The notes under the pieces were generated by a model. The model saw only the letters and a program-made list of their open reading frames with translations, was not told the DNA's origin and searched no databases. Of a stretch of DNA of 64,000 nt, positions 17,368 through 25,563 are shown in pieces. Positions within the stretch are counted from its first letter, which is position 1; each line of letters opens with the position of its first letter. The stretch is from Comamonas sp. SCN 65-56 (lineage in GTDB: Bacteria; Pseudomonadota; Gammaproteobacteria; Burkholderiales; Burkholderiaceae_C): assembly GCF_001724135.1 (NCBI RefSeq), contig NZ_MEDS01000001.1, positions 1 through 64,000 of the forward strand. The letters are read 5' to 3'. Both the position numbers and the translations under genes were made by a program.

Positions 17368-18345
17368 ATGAATAAAGAGCAACCAGCTATCGGTATCGTA
17401 GTGATTGGCCGCAACGAGGGCGAGCGCCTGCGCGTATGCCTGCGGTCCGTGCTGGGCGCTGGGCGCGCCGTGGTGTATGTCGATTCCGGCTCCATCGATG
17501 GTTCCGTGGCGCTGGCGCGCAGCCTGGGGGCGACGGTGGTGGCGCTGGACATGGCGGTTCCGTTCACCGCTGCGCGGGCGCGCAATGCGGGTTTTGAGGC
17601 CTTGCGTGCGCTCAGCCATGGTGTGCAGTTCGTGCAGTTTGTCGATGGCGACTGCGAGATGGCAGCGGGTTGGCTGCACGCCGCACTCGATTTTTTGACA
17701 TCGCCAGGGCATGCGCGCTATGCAGTGGTTTGTGGCCGTCGGCGTGAGCGCTTTCCTGAAAAGTCGGTTTACAACCGGTTGTGTGATATCGAATGGAATA
17801 CCCCGATAGGCGATGCCAAAGCCTGCGGAGGTGACGCCATGATGCGCGTCTCCGCCTTGGCCACGGTGGGCGGCTTTCGCGACGATCTGATCGCTGGCGA
17901 AGAGCCCGAACTGTGCGTGCGCCTGCGCGCAGCGGGCTGGAAGATTCACCGACTGGATGCTGAAATGGCGCTGCACGACGCCGCCATGCTGCATTGGCGC
18001 CAGTGGTGGCGGCGCAGCGTGCGCGGCGGCTATGCGTTTGCGCAAGGCTCTTGGCTGCACGGCGGCCCGCCCGAGCGCCATTGGGTGCAGGAGACGCGGC
18101 GCGCCCTGGCCTGGGGTCTGGCTCTGCCGATTGCCATCGTGCTGGCGGCAGGGTGGGTGGGGGCGGGGGCGATGTGGCTGCTGCTGCTTTACCCGGCGCA
18201 GGTGTTGCGGCTGATGCGAAGAGGGGGCGGGGCAGAGCGCGCTTTTTTCCTGGTCGCCGGCAAATTTGCCGAGGCGGCGGGTATCGTGCAATTTGCCTGG
18301 AACCGGTTGATGCACCGGCGCCAGCACATCATTGAATACAAATGA
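17368..18345 (+). CDS. glycosyltransferase family 2 protein with C-terminal membrane segments
   Basis: 325 residues. The GT-A core opens AIGIVVIGRNEGERL, with YVDSGSIDGS and VQFVDGDCEM (DxD) near residue 92. CGGDAMMRVSALATVGGFRDDLIAGEEPELCVRLRAAGW is the acceptor region. Two hydrophobic stretches near residues 245-290 suggest membrane association. The family transfers a sugar to a lipid-linked or secreted glycan. The N-terminal 60 residues also occur as a broken copy at 14989, marking a local duplication. It overlaps the lead of the next frame, so the genes are likely co-transcribed. Confidence 0.82.
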   Translation: MNKEQPAIGIVVIGRNEGERLRVCLRSVLGAGRAVVYVDSGSIDGSVALARSLGATVVALDMAVPFTAARARNAGFEALRALSHGVQFVQFVDGDCEMAAGWLHAALDFLTSPGHARYAVVCGRRRERFPEKSVYNRLCDIEWNTPIGDAKACGGDAMMRVSALATVGGFRDDLIAGEEPELCVRLRAAGWKIHRLDAEMALHDAAMLHWRQWWRRSVRGGYAFAQGSWLHGGPPERHWVQETRRALAWGLALPIAIVLAAGWVGAGAMWLLLLYPAQVLRLMRRGGGAERAFFLVAGKFAEAAGIVQFAWNRLMHRRQHIIEYK

Positions 18346-18376
18346 CCCAATGCCTCGCGCTGTTGGAAGTAAAACC

Positions 18377-19408
18377 ATGACTAGCGTGTCGCAGGGGTTG
18401 ACCGCCATTAACGTGCCCGACCTGAGTCCGGCCGATGACGCGTTCACGCAGTTGCGAACGCGCCATGCGCTGCGCTGGGTCGGTTTGAGCGGGCAACCCG
18501 CCAATGCGCTGGAGCGCGGCATTCGGGGCGTGCGGCTGTCGCGTTACCGCGCTGCGGCGCAGGCCGCGCTGCGCGCTGGGCCGGGCAGCTTTGTCATTTC
18601 GCATCTGCCCTTGATGACTGCGGCGGTAGCGCATTTGCTGCGTCTGCGCGGGGATGTACCGCACCTGGGTTTTGCCTTCAATTTCACGCGGTTGCCGATG
18701 GGCAGACGCCTGCAGTATCTGCGAGGCGCGTTGCGGCACGTGGACCAAATGGTGGTGTTCTCGCGTTACGAACAGGGACTGTATGCCGAGCACTTCGGAA
18801 TCGAGCGCGAGCGCTTTCAGTCGGTGATCTGGACGCAAGGGCCGCCGCCGGTGCAGGCCGAAACGGGCTTGAATGAAGTCAGCCCCTATCTGTGCGCCAT
18901 AGGCGGCGAGGGGCGGGACTTCGCCTTGCTGATGCAGGTGGCGCGCAGGCTGGGCCCGGCGATGAGGGTGGTGGTGGTGGCGCGCCCGCAAAGCCTGGCG
19001 GGCTTGCAGGTGCCCGATAACGTCACGGTGCTGACCAATATTCCGCTGGCACAGACCTGGGCGATCGCGCGTGACAGTTGCGGCGTGCTGGTGCCACTGC
19101 TCAGCCGGGAAACCTGCTGCGGCCAGATCACGCTGGTGAGCGCCAAGCTGCTCGGGCTGCCGCTGGCCACGACGCGTGCCCACGCCACGCGTGAATATGT
19201 CGAGGGGCGAGCCGCCGTGTTGGAGTGCGAGCCTGGTGATGTGGCGGGATTCGCCGATTTGGCGCGGCGCATGTATGAAGAAGCAGCCAGCCTGCGCGCC
19301 GTCGCGCAATCGCAGAAATCGGCCGAACAGGCCATTCATGACCGGCAGCACTGGGCCGGGCTTGTTGATGCGTTCATCGAGCGCCATGTGTTGAACCTTT
19401 CACGATAG
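18377..19408 (+). CDS. GT-B glycosyltransferase (family 4-like)
   Basis: 343 residues from the ATG at 18377, chosen because GGAAG lies about 9 bp upstream; the ATG at 18350 and a TTG at 18332 have no ribosome site. The first half has GSFVISHLPLMTAAVAHLL and HLGFAFNFTRLP; the second half has PYLCAIGGEGRDFALLMQVA and CGQITLVSAKLLGLPLATTRAHATREYV, which follows the order of a GT-B donor domain but without the classical E-x7-E pair. It is probably a sugar transferase of the EPS pathway. It starts 31 bp after the GT2 gene. Confidence 0.7.
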   Translation: MTSVSQGLTAINVPDLSPADDAFTQLRTRHALRWVGLSGQPANALERGIRGVRLSRYRAAAQAALRAGPGSFVISHLPLMTAAVAHLLRLRGDVPHLGFAFNFTRLPMGRRLQYLRGALRHVDQMVVFSRYEQGLYAEHFGIERERFQSVIWTQGPPPVQAETGLNEVSPYLCAIGGEGRDFALLMQVARRLGPAMRVVVVARPQSLAGLQVPDNVTVLTNIPLAQTWAIARDSCGVLVPLLSRETCCGQITLVSAKLLGLPLATTRAHATREYVEGRAAVLECEPGDVAGFADLARRMYEEAASLRAVAQSQKSAEQAIHDRQHWAGLVDAFIERHVLNLSR

Positions 19409-19419
19409 TTGCCATATCC

Positions 19420-19485
19420 TTGCGCGCCGAGCGGCCCTTGCCCTTGCATCTGGTGTCGCTGGCCGAGGCTTGCCAGCTCAGTTTG
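19420..19485 (+). pseudogene. short duplicated fragment of the downstream WcaL-like glycosyltransferase gene
   Basis: About 65 bp encode RPLPLHLVSLAEACQL, matching RPLPLHLVYLAEACQLYL inside the intact gene at 20246 (bases about 20600-20665). Flanking bases do not match. It is a leftover of a recombination or duplication, with no start and no coding capacity of its own. The rest of the 19409-19588 gap shows no gene. Confidence 0.7.
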
Positions 19486-19588
19486 CGAGGCTCGTTGAAT
19501 CCAGCGTGCATGCATTCCGTTGTGCAAATCAATGGCGCACTCCTGTCGAGGTCACCCTCGCCCATCCGAGGAGATTCGGGTGATGCTG

Positions 19589-19897
19589 TCAGGCCTGATG
19601 CGCAGCTTCCCTGCTGGTGATGCGTGCCAGCGCGTCGGCCATGGTGGCGCGCGCCGTGGCCATGTCGAAGTCGGTTTGCAGCCCCATCCAGAATTCGGCG
19701 CTGACGCCAAAGTATTTGGCCAGGCGCAGGGCGGTGTCCACCGTGACGGCGCGACGCTCGCGCACAATGTCGTTGATGCGCGGCGCGGGCACTTGCAGCG
19801 CGATGGCAAGTGCGTGTGCGCTGATCCCCATGGGGGCGAGAAACTCCTCGCGCAGCACTTCACCGGGGTGGATGGGGCGCATTCCGTTGGGCGTCAT
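19589..19897 (-). CDS. higA: HigA-family antitoxin
   Basis: 102 residues. MRPIHPGEVLREEFLAPMGIS, ALAIALQVPAPRINDIVRERRAVT and FGVSAEFWMGLQTDFD are hallmark segments of HigA XRE-type antitoxins. It lies 12 bp after the higB toxin gene in the toxin-first order typical of hig loci. It should bind HigB and repress the shared promoter. Remnants of a second higA copy flank the module at 23.7-24.5 kb. Confidence 0.93.
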   Translation of the reverse strand: MTPNGMRPIHPGEVLREEFLAPMGISAHALAIALQVPAPRINDIVRERRAVTVDTALRLAKYFGVSAEFWMGLQTDFDMATARATMADALARITSREAAHQA

Positions 19898-19909
19898 GTT
19901 CTTGCTCCT

Positions 19910-20188
19910 TCAGTGGTAATCGATGATTTCGACCTGTTCGGCATGGCTGCCTGTCAAGACAAAGCACAGGCGCCATTGGGCGTTGATGCGAATGCTGTGC
20001 TGCCCCTTGCGGTCGCCTTTCAAAGCCTCCAGCTGGTTGTTGGGCGGGATGCGCAGGTCTTGCAGTTGCGTTGCGCGGTGCAGCATCTGCAGCTTACGCT
20101 CCGCAACGGTGCGCAAATTGGCAAACCGGGCTACTGATGCGCCCGCGAAAAGAGCTTCGGTATCCGCGCATCTGAAGCTTTGAATCAT
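19910..20188 (-). CDS. higB: HigB-family mRNA-interferase toxin
   Basis: 92 residues. IQSFRCADTEALFAG, LRTVAERKLQMLHRATQLQDL, PPNNQLEALKGDRKGQHSIRINAQWRLCF and EQVEIIDYH are the canonical HigB/RelE-fold segments, including the Arg and His residues used for ribosome-dependent mRNA cutting. The gene is full length and starts 12 bp from a perfect palindrome that should be the operator. Confidence 0.93.
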   Translation of the reverse strand: MIQSFRCADTEALFAGASVARFANLRTVAERKLQMLHRATQLQDLRIPPNNQLEALKGDRKGQHSIRINAQWRLCFVLTGSHAEQVEIIDYH

Positions 20189-20200
20189 GGCGCCATTTTA

Positions 20201-20215
20201 TAACGTCAGACGTTA
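20201..20215 (-). promoter_or_regulatory. probable higBA operator
   Basis: TAACGTC-A-GACGTTA is a perfect 15-bp inverted repeat centred 20 bp upstream of the higB start codon. Position and symmetry fit autorepression by HigA. Confidence 0.6.
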
Positions 20216-20245
20216 AACTCAAGACATCAAACGCGTTATTGAAAT

Positions 20246-21532
20246 ATGCTCCAGCAGACCCGCCCTGACCTTGCGCCACCCCTTGACCAGCAAGGTATTT
20301 TGGCTGCGCGCAAGTTGCGCATCGCCTACTTCATCAACCAATACCCCAAGGTCAGCCACAGCTTCATCCGCCGTGAAATCCTGGCGCTTGAGCGCCAGGG
20401 CGTGCAGGTGAAGCGTTTTGCGTTGCGCGGCTGGGCCGATGCCGTGGCCGACCCGGAAGATGCGGCTGAGCTGCCGCGCACGCGCTACCTCTTGCGTGGC
20501 GGTTTGATGGGTTTGGTGCGGGCCAGCTTGCGGGCGGCGATCGCGCGTCCGCGCTGCTTGGGCCGTGCCTTCATGCTGGCACTGCGCATGGGCCGTCGTG
20601 CGGATCGGCCTTTGCCCTTGCATCTGGTGTACCTGGCAGAGGCCTGCCAGCTTTACCTGTGGCTGGTTGATGCGGGCGCGCAGCACGTACACGCGCACTT
20701 TGGCACCAATTCCGCCGAGGTGGTGATGCTGGCGCATGCGCTGGGCGGGCCGGGCTACAGCTTTACCGTGCATGGGCCGGAGGAGTTCGACAAACCCCAG
20801 GCGCTGCACCTGGCCGCCAAGATGCAGGCGGCGCGCTTTGTCGTGGCCATCAGCTCGTATGGACGCAGCCAGCTCTACCGCTGGCTGCCGGTCGATCAAT
20901 GGGGCAAGGTGCAGGTCGTGCATTGCGGGCTGGATCAGGCGTTTCACAGCGTGCCTGCGCAGCCCGTGCCGCAGGCGCCGCGCCTGGTATGCGTCGGGCG
21001 GTTATGCGAGCAAAAAGGCCAGCTGCTGCTGGTGCAGGCGCTGGCGCTGCTGAAACAACGCGGCGTGGTTTGCGAGCTGGTGCTGGCGGGCGACGGCGAA
21101 ATGCGCCCGCAGGTGGAGGCCGAGATGGCGCGCCACGGCCTGCAGGCGCAGGTGCGCATCACCGGCTGGATCGCGTCAGGTCAGGTGCGCGACGAGTTGC
21201 TCAATGCCCGCGCGCTGGTGCTGCCCAGTTTTGCTGAGGGGCTTCCCGTGGTGATCATGGAGGCGATGGCACTGCGCCGCCCGGTGCTCAGCACCTATGT
21301 GGCTGGCATTCCCGAACTGGTGCAACCGGGGCGCACGGGCTGGCTGTTCCCGGCCGGTGATGTGGATGCGCTGGCCGATGCCATGCAGGCCTGCCTGGCG
21401 GCGCCCCCGGATGAGCTGCAAGCCATGGGCGATGCAGCGCGCGAGCGCGTGTTGCAGCGCCATGATGTGGATACCGAGGCTGCCAAGCTGCTGACCTTGT
21501 TTCGCGCGCACCAGCCCGGGCAGATGCGGTGA
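20246..21532 (+). CDS. WcaL-like GT4 glycosyltransferase
   Basis: 428 residues from the ATG at 20246. After an about 20-residue lead the GT-B fold opens LRIAYFINQYPKVSHSFIRREI, the usual opening of WcaL/AmsK colanic-acid type transferases. Further on come HVHAHFGTNSAEVVMLAH, FTVHGPEEFDKP and the donor-site pattern PSFAEGLPVVIMEAMALRRPV with both Glu residues seven apart. It probably adds a galactose-type or other sugar to the EPS repeat unit. The start codon lies only 57 bp from divergent higB, so the two promoters overlap. Confidence 0.85.
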   Translation: MLQQTRPDLAPPLDQQGILAARKLRIAYFINQYPKVSHSFIRREILALERQGVQVKRFALRGWADAVADPEDAAELPRTRYLLRGGLMGLVRASLRAAIARPRCLGRAFMLALRMGRRADRPLPLHLVYLAEACQLYLWLVDAGAQHVHAHFGTNSAEVVMLAHALGGPGYSFTVHGPEEFDKPQALHLAAKMQAARFVVAISSYGRSQLYRWLPVDQWGKVQVVHCGLDQAFHSVPAQPVPQAPRLVCVGRLCEQKGQLLLVQALALLKQRGVVCELVLAGDGEMRPQVEAEMARHGLQAQVRITGWIASGQVRDELLNARALVLPSFAEGLPVVIMEAMALRRPVLSTYVAGIPELVQPGRTGWLFPAGDVDALADAMQACLAAPPDELQAMGDAARERVLQRHDVDTEAAKLLTLFRAHQPGQMR

Positions 21533-21594
21533 AGCGCTTTGCTTGAGCCAAGCCGTGCCGTGAAGCGGCGTCGGTTTGAATGAATTGTTGGCTG

Positions 21595-21858
21595 CTACTC
21601 GTAGTGTGTCCACATGCGCAGCACTTTGACAACGTGTTCTGATTGCAGCACCTCATAAATGAGTCGATGTTGGATATTGATGCGCCTGGAGTAGGCACCA
21701 GCTAAATCACCCACAAGCTTTTCGTAAGGTGGTGGATTCTGGAAAGGATTTTCTGTAACGATGTTGAGCAGTGTCTGAGCCTTGTCCTTGAGCCCCGAAG
21801 AAGCAAGGTTGCGTGCGTCTTTCTGAGCCTGCTTGGTGAAGACGACACGCCAAATCAC
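21595..21858 (-). CDS. yoeB: YoeB/Txe-family toxin
   Basis: 87 residues. IWRVVFTKQAQKDARNLA, PFQNPPPYEKLVGDLAGAYSRRINIQHRLIYEV and VVKVLRMWTHYE match YoeB, including the C-terminal His-Tyr active-site region. YoeB cleaves mRNA in the ribosomal A site. Its start overlaps the antitoxin stop by four bases (ATGA-type coupling). Confidence 0.93.
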   Translation of the reverse strand: MIWRVVFTKQAQKDARNLASSGLKDKAQTLLNIVTENPFQNPPPYEKLVGDLAGAYSRRINIQHRLIYEVLQSEHVVKVLRMWTHYE

Positions 21859-22097
21859 CAGTCAAGCTCCGTTGTGCAGGAGTCAACAGGCTCCACCATT
21901 CCAGCCTTGATGGAGTCACGCATGCCGGGAACAGAGAGCAAGAAGAGTGTCTCTTGAATGGCAGTCCAATCCTCCTCAGCGACCAGCACGGCATTGCTGC
22001 GTTTGCCAGAGATAAGGATCGGGCGATGTGACTGTGCCGTCTGATCTATAAGGCGGTACAGATTAGCGCGAGCTTCGCTTGCAGTGAGTGTGGCCAT
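21855..22097 (-). CDS. yefM: YefM/Phd-family antitoxin
   Basis: 80 residues. The opening TLTASEARANLYRLIDQTAQSHRPILISGKRSNAVLVAEEDWTAI is the Phd/YefM DNA-binding domain; the acidic C-terminus LDW is the toxin-binding tail. It should neutralise YoeB and repress the operon, aided by palindromes upstream at 22129-22148. Confidence 0.92.
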   Translation of the reverse strand: MATLTASEARANLYRLIDQTAQSHRPILISGKRSNAVLVAEEDWTAIQETLFLLSVPGMRDSIKAGMVEPVDSCTTELDW

Positions 22098-22128
22098 GGC
22101 GGTGCTCCAAGGTGCTGGGAGCGCGTAG

Positions 22129-22148
22129 CGTACGTTATTTCGTACGAA
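22129..22148 (-). promoter_or_regulatory. probable yefM-yoeB operator palindromes
   Basis: CGTACG (22129-22134) and TTCGTACGAA (22139-22148) are self-complementary and lie 32-51 bp upstream of the antitoxin start. YefM is known in E. coli to bind paired palindromes with a TGTACA core; the cores here are CGTACG, so the match is by position and symmetry. Confidence 0.5.
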
Positions 22149-22358
22149 TGTGCAAGTGCAGCCTGTAGCAGCTAACGTGGGGAAGCCCTTGTAGATCGTT
22201 CATCGCGGCGTGCTCCAGCACTGAAAAATCTCCGTGCTCCGCTATCCTATGGCGGTTGCTGCGGGCGGGAATGGTTGGATGAAAACACCCTGTTTTTTTG
22301 ATCACTCCGCAAGGGTCGGGAGTGTTGTCGCCTGCCAAGGTGCGGGTGAAATGCCGCT

Positions 22359-23597
22359 GTGCTGGCCAGTGGCGGTGCGGTGGTGACCGGGGTGCTCTCC
22401 GTGCTGCTCTGGCTGCTGCTTGCACTGGTGGCGCTGCCCGTGCTGGTGCTGGCGTTGCAGGTGGGCGCGGCCTGGCCCCGGCGCTCTGATGGCCTGCCGC
22501 TGCAGATGCCAAGTGCGCCCGAGGGTCAGGCGCCCCGCATCGCGGTGCTGGTGCCCGCGCATGACGAGGCGGTGGTGATCGCCCGGACGGTGCAGCGGCT
22601 GCGCGCTGCGCTGACGCCGCACGACGTGCTTTGCGTCGTTGCCGACAACTGCAGCGACGACACCGCGCGCCTCGCGCGCGAGGCGGGTGCGCAGGTGGTC
22701 GAGCGTTTTGACGCGCAGCGCCGTGGCAAGGGTTATGCGCTCGATCATGGGGTGCGCCATCTGGCGGCACTGGAGCAGGCGCCCGATGCGCTCTTGATCA
22801 TTGATGCCGACTGCACGGTGGCCACCGTCGGCGGCCTGCACGGCCTGGCGCGGCTGGCGCTGGCGCAGGGCAGGCCGGTGCAGGCGCTGGACCTGATGCA
22901 TGCACCCGGGGGGGCGGGGCTGAAGCTGCGTGTGGCGGCGTTTGCCTGGCGGGTGAAGAACTGGGCGCGGCCGCTGGGCGCGTTGGCCATGGGCTGGCCA
23001 TGCCAGTTGATGGGAACGGGCATGGCCTTTCCCTGGGCCATGGCACGGCAGATGCCCTTGGCCAGTGGCGAGCTGGTGGAGGACATGCAGCTGGGCATGG
23101 CGCTGGCCCTGACGGGCACGCCGCCGCTGTTTTGCCCGCAGGTGCTGGTCAGCAGCGAGTTCCCCGATGCGGCGTCGGCCGTGCAAAGCCAGCGCCGCCG
23201 CTGGGAACATGGCCATCTGGGCATGATCGTGCGCCACGTGCCGCGCCTGCTGGGGCAGGCCATCGCGCGGCGCGACGGACGCTTGCTGGCACTGGCGCTG
23301 GATTTGGCGGTGCCGCCGCTGGCGCTGCTGGTGTTGCTGCTGCTGGCGGTGAATGCGCTGGCGCTGGTGGCGGCGCTGCTGGGGTTGGGCTGGGCGCCGC
23401 CGTGGGCTGCGCTGGCGTGCGCGGCGCTGTTTGCGCTGGCCATGGCCATGGCCTGGTGGGGCTGGGGGCGCGCCGTGGTGTCGGCGCGCGATCTGCTGTG
23501 CGTGCCTTTGTATGTGCTGGGCAAGTTGCCGCTGTATGCGGGCTATCTGTTCAAGGGGAAAAGGCAAAAGGAGTGGGTGCGCACGGATAGGGAGTGA
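22359..23597 (+). CDS. GT2 glycosyltransferase of the processive/cellulose-synthase-like type, membrane-bound
   Basis: 412 residues from a GTG at 22359. An N-terminal membrane helix (residues 10-35) precedes the GT-A domain: IAVLVPAHDEAVVIARTV, VVADNCSDDTARLA, LLIIDADCTV (DxD), LVEDMQLGMAL and the QRRRWEHGH motif (QxxRW type). Two or three C-terminal helices follow. This layout is that of membrane GT2 enzymes such as ExoU/ExoM-like and cellulose-synthase relatives. It likely adds sugars to lipid-linked EPS. The upstream 261-bp gap holds only the yefM operator and no gene. Confidence 0.8.
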   Translation: MLASGGAVVTGVLSVLLWLLLALVALPVLVLALQVGAAWPRRSDGLPLQMPSAPEGQAPRIAVLVPAHDEAVVIARTVQRLRAALTPHDVLCVVADNCSDDTARLAREAGAQVVERFDAQRRGKGYALDHGVRHLAALEQAPDALLIIDADCTVATVGGLHGLARLALAQGRPVQALDLMHAPGGAGLKLRVAAFAWRVKNWARPLGALAMGWPCQLMGTGMAFPWAMARQMPLASGELVEDMQLGMALALTGTPPLFCPQVLVSSEFPDAASAVQSQRRRWEHGHLGMIVRHVPRLLGQAIARRDGRLLALALDLAVPPLALLVLLLLAVNALALVAALLGLGWAPPWAALACAALFALAMAMAWWGWGRAVVSARDLLCVPLYVLGKLPLYAGYLFKGKRQKEWVRTDRE

Positions 23598-23625
23598 GCT
23601 GCCACTGCCAACCCGGGGGGCGGGG

Positions 23626-23688
23626 GATGTCAGGTTTGGTGCGTGGCTTCCCGGCTGATGATGCGTGCCAGCGTGTCGGCCATGGTGG
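23626..23688 (-). pseudogene. higA remnant, 3-prime end
   Basis: About 63 bp match the 3-prime end of the intact higA at 19589-19655 (shared run GATGCGTGCCAGCG.GTCGGCCATGGTGG). The matching 5-prime end lies about 900 bp away at 24586-24611, and a DUF1778-GNAT toxin-antitoxin pair occupies the middle. Confidence 0.7.
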
Positions 23689-23703
23689 TCGGTGTTGCTT
23701 GGC

Positions 23704-24210
23704 TCAATGCGACATTCCAATGAGACGCCGCGCGTCCTTGAGCAGAAGAATCATCTGCTGCTCGTTCTCTGGGGTCGGCTCAAAACCGAAACGCTGGTAG
23801 AACGCCTGCGCCTCTGCATCGAGGGGGTGGGTGAGCAGCGCCCGGATACCAGCATTCCTGGCGACGGCGATGGCGCGCTGGATGGCATTCTGCAAAAGGC
23901 TGAAACCCAGCCCACGCTTTTGGTAGTTGAGGTCAATGGCCAATCGAGCCAGGATGATCAGCGGGATTGGATACTGGCCCATGCCACGGCGAACCCGCTC
24001 GGGAACCTCCAGTGTGTCGATCTGGCCAACAGTCAAGCTGTAGTAGCCTGCGACACGCTCGCCATCACAGGACACAAAGGTTCTCGCAGAACCGCTCCCT
24101 TGCGCTTGGCGCGCGTGGCGCAGCAACCATTCGGTGAGGGCCGGTTTCCCGCAGTCGAACTCTTCCAGCCGATGACTCGCTTCAAGCGGTTGCGGCTCCG
24201 ACAGAGTCAC
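23704..24210 (-). CDS. GNAT-family acetyltransferase toxin (TacT-like)
   Basis: 168 residues. LEEFDCGKPALTEWLLRHA is the characteristic FDCG opening of TacT/AtaT-type toxins. YYSLTVG, LARLAIDLNYQKRGLGFSLLQNAI (acetyl-CoA-binding loop) and AEAQAFYQRFGFEPTP follow. Members acetylate aminoacyl-tRNA and stop translation. It overlaps the antitoxin gene by four bases. Confidence 0.92.
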   Translation of the reverse strand: MTLSEPQPLEASHRLEEFDCGKPALTEWLLRHARQAQGSGSARTFVSCDGERVAGYYSLTVGQIDTLEVPERVRRGMGQYPIPLIILARLAIDLNYQKRGLGFSLLQNAIQRAIAVARNAGIRALLTHPLDAEAQAFYQRFGFEPTPENEQQMILLLKDARRLIGMSH

Positions 24211-24491
24211 TTCTTGACCCAGACCGGACTGCGGGAGAACAGATCGGTCAAGCCGGGATTGTCAGATTCCGGCCGATCCAGCATTTCCAGCAGCGCCTGG
24301 TACTGGCTGCCAGACACCATGAGCAGCCGCTGGTCGAGCAGCGCCTGTTCGGCGGCGCGGCAAGCGGCATCCAGGATGAAATCGGTGAGCGATTTGTGTG
24401 CAACATCGGCGGCGCGGCGCAGGACTGCCTCCTGCTGAGGGGTTGCCCGCAGTCCAAGCCGGGACGAGCGAGCGGTTGTGACAACGGACAT
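24207..24491 (-). CDS. DUF1778 (TacA-like RHH) antitoxin
   Basis: 94 residues from the ATG at 24491, preceded by GAGG. SSRLGLRATPQQEAVLRRAADVAHKSLTDFILDAA is the ribbon-helix-helix DNA-binding half; the C-terminal segment SDNPGLTDLFSRSPVW is the toxin-binding part. It forms an operon with the GNAT toxin. Together they sit between the two ends of a higA remnant. Confidence 0.92.
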   Translation of the reverse strand: MSVVTTARSSRLGLRATPQQEAVLRRAADVAHKSLTDFILDAACRAAEQALLDQRLLMVSGSQYQALLEMLDRPESDNPGLTDLFSRSPVWVKK

Positions 24492-24585
24492 GGCAAGCAC
24501 CTCTGCACATACAAGGGCTTGATGTTAGTACAAGTGACGCAGACTGTCTATCAACGTCTGATGAGTCAATCTTGCTTGATGCCAG

Positions 24586-24611
24586 GTGGGGCGCATTCCG
24601 TTGGGGGGCAT
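24586..24611 (-). pseudogene. higA remnant, 5-prime end
   Basis: Read on the minus strand this is ATGCCCCCCAACGGAATGCG, encoding MPPNGMRP, which matches MTPNGMRP at the start of the intact HigA at 19897. It is the start codon end of the copy whose 3-prime end is at 23626. Confidence 0.7.
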
Positions 24612-24613
24612 GT

Positions 24614-24630
24614 TGACGCAATGATGGCTG
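24614..24630 (+). repeat. 17-bp direct repeat, left copy
   Basis: TGACGCAATGATGGCTG occurs here and again at 26918-26934 across the true start of the WecG-like gene. The pair flanks a DUF1778-GNAT pair plus the fic gene. Confidence 0.65.
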
Positions 24631-24702
24631 GATGGAGCGGGGTTGGTGACAATTTGCCACCATCACGCTAAACTTGTGCCGTTGAATGGATGGAGCCTGA
24701 AC

Positions 24703-25026
24703 ATGACCACTTCAACGCTTGACCGTGGCCGCATCACGGCCCGTGTACCGATGGCGGTGCAGAAGACCCTGGAGACGGCCGCCAGTCTGACCGGGGCGAC
24801 CCTGAACCAATTTGTCGTGCAGACGGCCTTGCGCGAGGCTGAACGCATCATCGAGCAAGAGCGCGTCATTCGCCTTTCCGCCCGTGACATGGCGGCGTTT
24901 CTGGCGGCGCTGGACAAGCCGCTGCCGCCCAATGCCGCGCTGAAAGCGGCCCTCGAAAACTTCGCCGCGCGACGCAATGATCAGACTGGAACCATTGACT
25001 GGGCACCACGACCGAAGCGGGTTTGA
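24703..25026 (+). CDS. DUF1778 (RHH) antitoxin, second copy
   Basis: 107 residues from the ATG at 24703. RGRITARVPMAVQKTLETAASLTGATLNQFVVQTALREAERII is the ribbon-helix-helix part and LDKPLPPNAALKAALENF the toxin-binding tail. It overlaps the GNAT toxin gene by 50 bp. It is only distantly similar to the copy at 24207 and lies on the opposite strand. Confidence 0.92.
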   Translation: MTTSTLDRGRITARVPMAVQKTLETAASLTGATLNQFVVQTALREAERIIEQERVIRLSARDMAAFLAALDKPLPPNAALKAALENFAARRNDQTGTIDWAPRPKRV

Positions 25027-25495
25027 TTGCGGCGTCGAGGTGCTCAACACCTGGTTGCAGCAGACCGCGCTGCAGCATCAGGTCAAGGGAATTTCCCGCA
25101 GCTTCGTTGCCGTGCCTGCCGATGAGGCGGAGCTGCAGTCGTGGGCGCAGTCCGGTTTCATGCTTGATGCCAGCAGCATCCTGGGCTTTTACGCGCTGAG
25201 CTCGGCTTTCGTGCTGACCGACGATCTACCCGCGAAGCAGGCCAAACGCTACCCGCGCCAAATTCCGGTCACGCGCCTGGGCTGTTTGGCTACGCGAGCC
25301 GACACGCAGGGACAGGGGCTGGGCCAGTTGCTGCTGGCCGATGCCGTGAACCGTGCCCGCACAGCGGCGCAGGCCGTCGGCAGTGCGGGTTTGTTTGTGG
25401 ATGCCAAGAACGAAGCGGTTGCGCGTTTTTACCAACGCTATGGGTTTATCCCCGGCGCTGACCAACCGCTCAAGCTGTTTCTGCCGCTGTGGTGA
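24977..25495 (+). CDS. GNAT-family acetyltransferase toxin, second copy
   Basis: 172 residues. The opening IRLEPLTGHHDRSGFDCGVEVLNTWLQQTA carries the FDCG motif; RLGCLATRADTQGQGLGQLLLADAV is the acetyl-CoA loop and AVARFYQRYGF the C-terminal motif. It is expected to modify charged tRNA and arrest growth when not held by its partner. Confidence 0.92.
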   Translation: MIRLEPLTGHHDRSGFDCGVEVLNTWLQQTALQHQVKGISRSFVAVPADEAELQSWAQSGFMLDASSILGFYALSSAFVLTDDLPAKQAKRYPRQIPVTRLGCLATRADTQGQGLGQLLLADAVNRARTAAQAVGSAGLFVDAKNEAVARFYQRYGFIPGADQPLKLFLPLW

Positions 25496-25563
25496 ATGGG
25501 TGCAAATGGGTGCGTTATTGGGTGTGGCTTCGAACAGGTGACCAACAAGTTGCCCTAACCGAA

